Shown one piece after another: positions 1 through 8,600 of a DNA stretch of 64,000 nucleotides. A program made the translations under genes and the position numbers. A model generated the notes under the pieces. It made no database searches. It was given only the letters and a program-made list of their open reading frames with translations, and was not told where the DNA came from. Position 1 is the stretch's first letter, and each line of letters begins with the position of its first letter. Source of the DNA: Aptenodytes patagonicus. Its lineage: Eukaryota; Chordata; Aves; Sphenisciformes; Spheniscidae. Location: NCBI RefSeq assembly GCF_965638725.1, contig NC_134950.1, forward strand, positions 83,612,157 to 83,676,156. Direction: 5' to 3'.

Positions 1-154
1 ACACCAGCACCATTTAGATCAGAAAACAGATAGCAACTCGGAGGTGGTACACATTAATAACTTTGATTGCTTTCCTTAACTGCTACAAACTTAAAAGAAG
101 CCTTGTCATCTTAAAAGCACAGTAGCAACTGGTATGGCCTTCTCTACTACTTAC

Positions 155-208
155 CACGAGTGCTTCTGCCTTGTTTCACAGATTCGTCTGGAGTCCCCCG
201 AAAGCCTG
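155..208 (-). other. Candidate internal exon of a divergent minus-strand gene
   Basis: On the minus strand an acceptor, TTATTTTTCTGCAG, ends at 209 and has a branch-point-like CTTACAAAC about 20 bases upstream. A near-consensus donor, CGTG|GTAAGT, follows 155. The 54 bases between are open in two frames; one reads GFRGTPDESVKQGRSTR, with two bases before and one after. A second CAG could shift the start to 205. The direction fits transcription away from the CpG island at 3-5 kb. I do not recognise the peptide. A noncoding exon or a chance pair of sites is also possible. Confidence 0.35.
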
Positions 209-1819
209 CTGCAGAAAAATAACGTTTGTAAGAGGCAGTTTTTACAGGCTGGCTAGGCTGAAGAGAAGTCCACATGCATTCAAGCGTTTTCCATGTGGAA
301 GACTTGGCCTCACACCATCTTTTATGTTCTGTGTTTTGGTTTGTGAAATGAATAGTGAAGCTTGTGAACAACTATGAGAAGAGAACTCCATTGTAAAAAC
401 CTGTTTTTTTACCACCAACGGTGTTTTTTGTGGGTTTTTTTTTTTTAATAATTGAAGGCTTTTTTGCTTCTGAGCAAGGAGACAACTCAGATTGACCTCC
501 CAGGTCAGTATCATCTCCTGTCTGGTAGCTTGTCCAAACTAACGAGTTTCTAGTTTACTTCTCCTGAAAACTTGTAAATATCAGTGATTTTAAATCAAGC
601 TGTTGCCCTGCTTTCTTTAATGTCTTTTGGAAATGGGGCAAACTTGTTTTTTGTTTTCTTCATTAGTGGACAGCAAATGCTGCAGGCAAAGAACTCAAGC
701 ACTATCCAGTTTGCATATTCCTTTAGGGATGAAACATGAGGTGACATGTGACACTTCTCAGCCTGGACACTGAAGGCTAGGCACTGGGCAAGCTTCTTTC
801 CTCACAAGAGACCTCTTTGTTGGGAATAAAGATCTTTGTGCATTGATATACTGATTTCGGAGTGACCATTCAACCGGAGTAAGACACAATACAAGGAAAA
901 ATAAAGGACATTTCAAATGAGAATGTCTCTTAGGGCATTTATTTTACTGGGGTGTAAATCTTTTTGAACAATTTGCTTAAATAAAATTAAATGCTTTTAC
1001 ATATATATAAAGTAGGTACAGAAATTAAGCATGATCTCAACATCTTTAGTTCTTAAAACTCCTGGTGTACAATTTAAATAAACTCTAATATGAATCTCAG
1101 CCTTAACACTATTGATATTTAGCAGGTCACAGCACCCTTCAAATATCTTTTACATGAAGAATAATATTTTTTCCTTTCCTGCATTTACCATTGCAACTGG
1201 TGCAAAAACACTTGCAGGTTGACAAAAACTGAGACAAGCAAAGTAGGAGTTGAGGATGGAGAATATGGCTATTCCCTAATGGTGCTTCTGAAGTAGGCAA
1301 ACTCACGCAACTTTTCAATGATGTGCAACGTTTTCCACACAGACAATTCATACCTTGTTTGTTGAGGTTTTTTTTTTTTTATTTCAAGCCTAAAATGATC
1401 AAGAAGAACCAGACTAAGAAACTTAATTTCCTAATGTCAAAATATTAAATCTGGTATTTGATATCTAAGGTGGATACCTGTGACCGAAATCCTTGTTTTA
1501 TTACAGTGTGTTAAGTAACTTTGTCATAATGTCATTTTCCTGTCTTTGTCTCTTTCTTTTAACTTACCCTTCAGTAAATACTGCAACCTGAACATTAGTG
1601 TGAACACACCTCTATTGCTATAATCCTTCTGAACGCTGCAAAGGATATGAGCGTATTTGGCTGTTGAAGGTTTCTCTGTAAGGGCCACCTTTGCCGCAGG
1701 TGAAGAACTCGAATTGCAGCTAGTCGATCTCAATCAGTTTCACGGTGATGAGAGGCTCTTGTAGTGGGGGATATGGCTCACGACATCCACGTGTTAGAGA
1801 AAAACAAAACCGGTATCAC

Positions 1820-1950
1820 CTCCTGCAATTCAGCAGATGGAGGGGACAGGGGAAGGGGCAAACTTCAGTCATACAGCCTTCAACATTGTTCAGATGAACC
1901 TTGGCTTTTTAGCACCCACTGACAAATTCTACAGTACGCTGGATGAGCAG
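1820..1950 (-). other. Weak candidate noncoding exon on the minus strand
   Basis: The acceptor TTTCCACTTAG ends at 1951 and the donor GGAG|GTGATA follows 1820. All three frames contain stops, so it could only be an untranslated or lncRNA exon. The same interval has a 50-codon open frame on the plus strand (1837-1989), which weakens either reading. Confidence 0.15.
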
Positions 1951-2248
1951 CTAAGTGGAAACAGACGGTCAGTATCTTATTTTCAATAGCTGATGAACAG
2001 TCTTCCAAAGCTTTTTCCAGTGTTGCACAGCATATCAAAGTCTTAATTCAAATTCAGAAAACAAATAATCTTGAGCACTTCTTGCTCTCCAGCCACTGGA
2101 AGCTCAAATTATGGAGATTCCAGGAGACCTGTTTTTCTTTACTCATTATATTAACTCTTTCCGTCCACTTATCCCATTTTCTCATATTCTTACGCAGTTT
2201 TTTTGTGCTGATGTACAATATCCTACTCCTACTCCCAGGTCAACTCAC

Positions 2249-2389
2249 TGCTTGCTAGAGAACAGCAGCATTTGTCCCAGCTGTGTTTTTTGCTAGGTGG
2301 ACGCTGCTAGGCCAGCTAGAAAGGAATTCACGTTGCAACCACTTCTGCCAGTGGGGTGCTAATTTGGAACTCTTTCCTGTGCCCGCTGC
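2249..2389 (-). other. Weak candidate noncoding exon on the minus strand
   Basis: A strong pyrimidine tract and acceptor, TTTTTCTTTCAG, end at 2390, and a GTGAGT donor begins at 2248. One frame is open for 44 codons (starts AAGTGKSSKLAPHWQKW) but stops at 2255-2257, just before the donor; the other two close earlier. It is compatible with a 5'-untranslated or lncRNA exon of a divergent transcript, or with chance. Confidence 0.2.
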
Positions 2390-3245
2390 CTGAAAGAAAA
2401 ACATTAAAAAAAAAAAAATCTTTTCAGTCAAACTAATCTCTTCTCTGTAAGAGAAATCAGGGCAGGGGTAGTTGCACAAAAGCTTTTTCATCAAGCTATA
2501 CAACTTCAGATAAATACAAACCTTGGGAACCTCGTGGATGACTTCCACATCATCTGACTGTGATAAACTAACAGAACCACATTTCTCTTGAAGTTACCCT
2601 TGCTTTTAACACTTATCAAAGGTTCGGGAGTTTAATTGCTGAAGCTGTACTTCTGCGCTTCAAGTGTGCTAATAAACAATGCCTCTGACCATTCACCACA
2701 AGCATTTGAGGTGTGTTACTCAGCTTTATCAATTCGTGCAACTGCTAAGATTGCCCACTTCGCCACTCTCTCTTGAACCTTATCTGCACACAGTCTTGCT
2801 CTGGCAGTTTAACATGAGGAGCACGACTGTGCCGGGATGCCCCTTCACCGAGCACCCGATTGCACTTTCCGTCACGAGCCGCTTGCTTATTTTACGTTAA
2901 TCGGAGTGCTCCACGACACAAAATATTTTGAAGTGTTCCTGTGATCACTGAAGAAAAAATAGCAACAATACAGACAGCAATGTAATGGGTTGTTTCGATG
3001 CCTCTTAAAGGCACCTCGCTGGAAAATTTGCCTACTTTTTTTTTTTTCCTTCGAGCGGCAAATGCCTCTTCTTTGAAACCACGGGGAGCGGAGCTCTTAC
3101 CGAGCACGACCCCTCGGGGAGACGACAAAGTCGGCGTGACCTCGTGCCGAGCCTCCCGGGGAGACGGAGGCAGGAGCACGGGGCACGCGCCACTTGTCAC
3201 CTCCCGCCGCGTTGGGCGCGGCCCCCGCGCCCCCCCTCCCCCGGC

Positions 3246-3271
3246 ACGGACGGACGGACGGACGGACGGAC
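3246..3271 (+). repeat. (ACGG)n tandem repeat in the CpG island
   Basis: Six perfect copies of ACGG plus two bases, upstream of the CCAAT box. It is a CpG-containing tetranucleotide microsatellite likely to vary in length. Confidence 0.9.
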
Positions 3272-3499
3272 TGGATTTTTTAGGACCCGCAGCTCGACCT
3301 CGGCACGCCGGCGAGCTGCCAGCTGGGCTGCCCCGCAGCAGCTGCGTGCGAGGGCGAAAGTCGGACGGAAGCGGCTAAAAAAAAAATAATAAACCACCAA
3401 CCCCCAGGCCGCGGCCGCGCCTCCGGCCGCCACCGGGCAACGGCCGCCAGGGACCCCCGTCCGCCCGCCCACCCGGCGGGCTCCCCCGGCGGCCGCGCC

Positions 3500-3560
3500 C
3501 CAGCCAATGGGGAGCGGGCTCGGCGGGAGCGCTGACGTCCTGCGCCGCCCCGCCCCATCC
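3500..3560 (+). promoter_or_regulatory. Core promoter motif cluster: CCAAT, CRE-like, GC box
   Basis: A CCAAT box (3504-3508), a CRE-like TGACGTCC (3533-3540) and a double GC box CCGCCCCGCCCC (3545-3556) lie within 55 bases, in the spacing seen at TATA-less housekeeping promoters. No TATA box is visible nearby. Transcription probably starts between about 3560 and 3700, giving a 5' leader of roughly 500-650 bases. The motifs are seen directly; the start site is inferred. Confidence 0.6.
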
Positions 3561-3687
3561 CGACCGGTGCCGGACGCAGCCGGAGACTCCCGAGCTCTCC
3601 CCCCCTCCCCGCCCCGCCGCCCTTGTTCCTCGGGCGGGGACTCGCTTCCTTTCCCGACTCCCCCTTCCCACCCTCCTCCTCCCAGTC

Positions 3688-3697
3688 AAGATGGAGG
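3688..3697 (+). promoter_or_regulatory. YY1-like element near the inferred start site
   Basis: AAGATGGAGG resembles the YY1 consensus AAGATGGCGGC, which in many CpG-island promoters sits just downstream of the transcription start and fixes direction. Its plus orientation agrees with exon 1. The same ATG opens the upstream ORF at 3691. Confidence 0.45.
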
Positions 3698-3735
3698 ACG
3701 GCGGTTGCTGCGGCCACCGGCACCACGGCGGCTAG
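3691..3735 (+). CDS. Upstream ORF in the 5' leader (14 codons)
   Basis: The ATG at 3691 has a strong Kozak context (A at -3, G at +4) and runs 14 codons to TAG at 3733-3735, giving a Gly/His/Cys-rich peptide beginning MEDGGCCGH. If transcription starts upstream of 3691, ribosomes would meet this ATG more than 450 bases before the main start at 4208, so it could damp translation of the main protein. If the start lies downstream of 3691, the ORF is not in the mRNA. It is unlikely to make a functional peptide. Confidence 0.4.
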   Translation: MEDGGCCGHRHHGG

Positions 3736-3772
3736 CGCAGCTGCTGCTCCTCCGGCTCGCTCCTCGCTCGCT

Positions 3773-3773
<1 letters not shown>

Positions 3774-3805
<32 letters not shown>
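3774..3805 (+). repeat. Pure A(32) tract in the 5' leader/promoter
   Basis: Thirty-two consecutive A residues are embedded in more than 70% G+C sequence, about 80 bases after the uORF start and 400 bases before the coding ATG. It would exclude nucleosomes as DNA and could bind poly(A)-binding protein if transcribed. Homopolymer length is error-prone in assemblies. Confidence 0.9.
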
Positions 3806-3808
<3 letters not shown>

Positions 3809-3874
3809 TGGAAACGTTCCTTCTTTCTCCGCCCACCGGCTGCTGGCTGCGCGGACTGCTGGCCCTCCCCATGC

Positions 3875-3916
3875 CGTCGTCGTCGTCGTCGCCCTCCTCC
3901 TCCTCCTCCTCCTCCC
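3875..3916 (+). repeat. (CGT)n and (TCC)n trinucleotide repeats in the 5' leader
   Basis: Five CGT-type units (3875-3891) run directly into about eight TCC units (3893-3916). The second part is a pure pyrimidine strand. Both lie between the uORF and the coding start. Confidence 0.85.
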
Positions 3917-4207
3917 GCGATTGTCTGCGCTCCGGCTGCCGTCCGCCCGCCCGCCCTGACTCCCTGCATGCACACGCCGCCTCCTAGGTGGCTGCGGGGG
4001 GTGGGCGCTCCCGGAGCTGCCATTCCGCACATACCTTCATGTCCCTGCGCTCGCTGTGGCCGCTCGCCGCCGCCCCGCATCGCTCACCCGCTCCGGCTGC
4101 CGCCCTAACGGCCGCTCCCGCCCGGAGGTGAAGCCGGGAGCCGCGGAGGGGGCGGTGGAGTTGGCGGTGGGTCTCGCCCGGAGGAGTCGCCGCCGCACGC
4201 AGCAGCC

Positions 4208-4331
4208 ATGAGCAGCGCCGCTACCGCCACCTCCGCCGCCGCCGCCGCCACCACGGCCGGCAGCGGCGCGGGGGAAGGGGCCGAGGAGGCGGCCAAGGAC
4301 TCGGCGGACATCGCGGCGTTCTTCCGATCCG
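4208..4331 (+). CDS. First coding exon of an unrecognised protein-coding gene (partial, 41 codons plus one base)
   Basis: The ATG at 4208 has an acceptable Kozak context (G at -3). It is the first Met after an in-frame TAA at 4106-4108, which fixes the start. The exon ends at a textbook donor, CCG|GTGAGT, with GT at 4332-4333. It encodes 41 residues plus one base (phase 1). Residues 1-17 are Ala/Thr/Ser-rich with a five-Ala run at 10-14, residues 18-30 are Gly/Ala/Glu-rich and acidic, and the exon finishes DSADIAAFFRS. The low-complexity start followed by a more ordered end is common in large vertebrate regulatory proteins, whose folded domains begin in later exons. No domain is complete here and I do not recognise the family. 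Reading past the donor stays open to 4738, but that is GC-rich intron sequence. The remaining exons are probably beyond the right edge, so intron 1 exceeds 59 kb. The exon call is fairly secure; the function is unknown. Confidence 0.8.
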
Positions 4332-5658
4332 GTGAGTGCGGCCCCGTCCCGGGGGGGGGGGGGAGGGAGGAAGGGGCAGCGGCGAGGCCGCGGCTGGAGG
4401 TGGCGGCGAAAGGTAGAGGGAAGCGACGCCTTCCTCCCGGAGCTGGGAGAGGGGGCGAGGGCAGCCGGCTTTGTCAGGTGGCCCGGGGGAAGGTTCGCCC
4501 TCGTCGGCGGGGCCGCCTCGGCAGTGCCCGTCCGTACGGGGTGCCGCCGCGCTTCCTCGGGGAGGCGGCGGTGCGGGGCCCGGCCCGCGCGGGGGCGGCC
4601 TGGCCGGGCGGCAGCGGGGAAGAAAGCCGAGCCCCCTCGTCCCGTGCCGGGGGGCAGCGGGGCTTCGTCTCGGGCCCAGCAACTTGCTGGCGCTGCTGCG
4701 GGCGGGACGCCACCCTTGTCGGCAGAAACCAGGCGTGAAAACGGGTGCGGCGGGCGGCCCGGCCCGGCCGGGGCGGGTGCGGAGGCTGGGTGCTGCCCCG
4801 AGGCGGTGTCGCCGGTGACAGGTGCGACTCTCCCTCCGATGCCGGCCCGATAACGGGCGTGTTACAGGGGCTGGGTGGCATCACCTGGCACCGGGCGGAC
4901 CCGGTCGCGCCGGGGGCTGCGCGGCGGGACGCGGGCGGAGGAGCCGCCGCGGGTCCGGGCAGCCCTCGGTGTCGGAGCGGTGGAGAGGGTGAGCGGGGAC
5001 AGGGGAGCGGCGCGCCGCAGGGCTGCGGGGAGCGGGCTGCGCTTGGCCGGGGCCCCCCGGGGAGGCAGGCGGGCAGGCAGGGATGACACCGCTATAAAAG
5101 GCAACGCGGCTTCGGTCGCGCTCCGCTGGTGCCGTGCTGCTGGGTGGCGGCCGAGGGCAGGGGTGGGAGAGGGCAGCGTTCACAGCGGGTGTTTATAGCG
5201 GGAAGGGGAAGAAAAAGACAAAAAGCAAAGCCCACGTTAAGGGGTGTCCCTGCCTCGGCTGAGGCGGGGCAGCAGCGGGGGCCGGGCGGCAGCGGCTCTC
5301 GGGCGCTGCCGGGCTGGGAAGCCAGGCTCGGTGCGGAGGCTCGGGAGGGGAAGGGGGGGAGCCTGTTGACAGGCTGCCGGGATAAAAAAAATGGAGGCGG
5401 CCTTCTCCCTCGGTGTTTACTCTAGGCGCGCAACCGGGCGGGGAGGGCGGCTGCCCCCGCCACCGAGACGTTGCCCCCCGGGGAATGGCGGCGGGGAGGG
5501 CAGGGCTGCCCGGGCCGCACGAACCGCCGGCGGCGGGGACGGAGCCCTGCCGGCAGCCGGGGCGGCGGCGGCTGAGCCTCCCTCCGGTGCCGGCTGCCCT
5601 CCCCCGAGCGGCGGAGGCGGCTCCTCCCCTCTCTCCGCTCCGCCGGCGGCTCCGCGCA

Positions 5659-5674
5659 CCCCCCCCCCCCCCCC
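5659..5674 (+). repeat. C(16) run
   Basis: Sixteen consecutive C residues in the intronic part of the CpG island, followed by further C runs. The minus strand could form a G-quadruplex. Confidence 0.9.
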
Positions 5675-8600
5675 GGGCACCCCCGGCCGTCGCTCCCGGG
5701 CGGGGCGGCAGGGCTGGGCACTTGCTCCGTTTGGATGCCTAAAAAGGAGCGGCGAGCGAGGAAAATGCAGACTCACCGCTGGAAAGATGAGGGGGATTGC
5801 CGATTTCCTGTGTAAAAAATAATGATGGCAGTAGTAATAATAATAATAATAGTAAAAAGCTGTGTTAACTGGGTTTTTAAGGGAAGTCCGTGAGGGAAGT
5901 GGGAAATGGCATAATCAGTGCTGATCGTGGTCAGGGCTTGCTGTTGAATGTGTTTAATTTAATGAGGGTGAAGGAGGAGGTGTGATTTGCAGCAGGCATC
6001 CCTGAAGCAGGTTCAGAGCTGCGTTTGCTTGGACAGGCGGTCTGAACAGGGGACTGCATCCCCTCTGAAGGACCTGATGCTCCCTCAGAAACCTGTTTCA
6101 CATGACAGCTATGAGTGCGAAACTCCTCGTCTAGGCAAGGTGCGGGCCTTGGTGGGTTTTGTCATGGAAGAAGGACTGAGCTTTGTCATTCTCAGAAAAA
6201 AAATCCCGTTGAAAGCAAAATGACAGATTACAACAGTAGACTTACAGTCTGCCTGGTGTAGTTACAAATGGGTACATGTGTAGTAATCTTGCAGTTTTGG
6301 AAGACCCTGCCAGCTGTATTAATAGTCAACTTCCACATTTGTGTGTGGGCAGAGGGATGACACAGACTTGATAAGCTTCTAAGTGGTGCAGTGATGACTT
6401 CTGATACTGATAACTTCTGATAACGGGGAAGTTGCACTGAGCTTAGTCTTGCAGCAACCAAAAAGCTTAAAGCAGTAGAAGGACGTGTCAAATGCTTATC
6501 AAAAAACTCTTAGAGCGTATTTAACAACTGGCATTCCCATTTCTGTATTTACATGTGGGGGTTATCTGGTTCAGCCTGGGCTGTGACATATGCTGGAAAA
6601 TGTTCTGGCATCTCTTGGGGGTGTTCGGTATTGGGAAGAGCTCTTTAAACTCCGCCTGTGTACGTGATACACTCTTTTATAAGGAAAGGGTCTATTAAGA
6701 GATCTCTGGTGCTTCCCTTTGTTTGAACAGGAGGCACAGTTTTTTTCAGTGAGACACAATGGACACAGCGATCAATGAACAAGCTAAAAACTTTGTTTAG
6801 TGTACCTGGGAGCAGACAAACTATTTTTCTCTTTACAGTGTTTACAATGACAAATGCTTCCTTTTTCCTGTCACTTGCAGAGAATGTCAGCGAAGCTGTA
6901 GCTGGTACTTAAAAGAGAAATGAGTAAAAATGTTACAGTGTTTTCCAGGAGGAAAAAAAAAAAGACAACAAAACCCACCTGAACAATCAGTTCTAATCTT
7001 AGGTTAGTTAAATTGGTCAGTTAAGCTGCCAGTGGGGTTATTGGCTTTCCTCCTGTCCTTTTGTAAGACTAAGCCTGAAGTAGAATTAAAGTAGCCTAAA
7101 CAATGGAGTTTCATTATTTGGAAGATGTTTTGTTAGGATATTGAACACCAACTAGGTTCACATCACTTGAAATGTGTATGTTTCCAGTTTTCACTTTGGT
7201 TATGTAAATGTAAACTCACTCTGAGTTACTGTGGAAATAAGTTGCAATTGAAATGTGGAGAAAGCAGCTGAACTAGAAGTGAGGTAGTAGCATGAAAACA
7301 GAAAGATTGTGTGTCTTGAATTAAAATGAGGAATCCCTTTATCAGAATTGGAAGAAATTGTGGCAGCTTACTTTCTGTTATCTATTTGGTATCTAAATCT
7401 CATTATTTGAAGTTGAAAAGACAAGAACACCTTGTTAGATCGGTCACCTTCTTTGTGGCAGGATTAAGAGTAAAACTGCTAAGAAGCAGAGTTGAGTGCC
7501 AAGCAAAGTGATTACGTTTTGACGGAGAAAACACAGTGGTTGTAGGAAGTGCCTTTCTGTCCTATATGTAAATTGGAGATCAGAGATTACTCTGTAAACT
7601 GACAGAAGGGATATGTTTTGAGCTGAAGATGTATAGACAAGCATCCCTTTTTTTCTTATTAAAAAGTGCACTGGTGTGACTTGAAAGGACTAATAAAGTC
7701 TCTTAGAATTATGGAAAAACAGACTATTACTGTATGAAAACCCAGTGGCGCAGAGTGTAAGTGACTGGGTAGAGGGGTGTTAATACATGTGTTAAGTATA
7801 CAAGATCTATTCTGTATGAAAAGGTATTAAGATAAAAATTTTCAAAATATATTCTAAGTTTCAACTTAAAATCCTATGTATTCTGAAGGGCTGAAAACGG
7901 ATAACATGAGCAAAGTTGAATTTGAGGGACTGCCATCAAGTCATGGCTTACAGGGCAGTAGCCATACAGAGGCTTTGTTTGGTGGTTGTTCTTTTGTTGT
8001 TGTTGCTTAAATCTTCATCTTTGCAGCTTTGAGTCCTCGATACTTTGGGAAGGGGACTGTGTCAACTGATACCTTTAGGATGCAAGAATGAGGGCTGTCT
8101 GTTAAGTTTAAATCATGCTATTATAACAGTGTCCTCCAACCAAAGAATTTTTGCTAGTTGATGTTAATGAATTTTGGGTTTGAGCATAAAGAACAAAAAT
8201 TTTTCATCTAAGTAAAAGAGATATTGATTGTACATTTTGTAATTAAACTTACCTTTCTGGGATGATGGAGAAATCTGTGAATACCAAAGGATGCAGAGAA
8301 AAAGGCTTGTAAGCACTTCAGTCAACTCCTGGCTGGACAGTGTAGCAAGTGCCTTTATAAATGACTCTAAGTCTCAGTGGGGAAGAAAAACCCCCAAGTT
8401 ATTAGCCGATAACTCTTCACAGTTTTGTGATGAAAGCGGATGTAGTTATTTCCTGTAAGATACATTCACTGTGAGTGGCTTCTGCAAACCGTGCAATAGC
8501 TTCATTCATGTACGGACAAATGATACAGTTTTCAAAGCCATTGAGGGGATTCATGTCGTCACCACCTGTTTATTAGAACACTTGCCACGTTTCCAGAAGG

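Larger units (their letters stand above)
1..3029. other. Flank beyond the promoter; no secure gene
   Basis: This A+T-rich sequence has no long convincing ORF on either strand. It carries T-rich runs (for example 1369-1381) and minus-strand splice-like segments, which are listed separately. No interspersed repeat was recognised. Confidence 0.5.
3030..5790. promoter_or_regulatory. CpG island promoter, possibly bidirectional
   Basis: This is an abrupt island of very high G+C with dense CpG between A+T-rich flanks, starting near 3030 and ending near 5780. It covers the promoter, the 5' leader, exon 1 and about 1.4 kb of the start of intron 1. Such islands mark broadly expressed vertebrate promoters. 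The left flank carries minus-strand splice-like signals, so the island may fire in both directions. The numerous long open frames inside it on both strands follow from a scarcity of A+T-rich stop codons, not from genes. Confidence 0.9.

Noticed and set aside
3507..4108. Long overlapping ORFs in the CpG island on both strands (for example plus 3507-3959 and 3623-4108, minus 3280-3726 and 3686-4030)
   Set aside because: High G+C removes stop codons; the frames are Pro/Arg/Ala low complexity, run through the A(32) tract as poly-Lys, and overlap one another on both strands.
4332..5822. ORFs in the GC-rich start of intron 1, including read-through of exon 1 to 4738 and plus 5391-5822
   Set aside because: They lie beyond a consensus donor, are low-complexity Gly/Arg/Pro, and have equal competitors in all frames.
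7280..7290. let-7-like TGAGGTAGTAG
   Set aside because: Only the first 11 bases match; the sequence then diverges and no complementary arm for a precursor hairpin is present.
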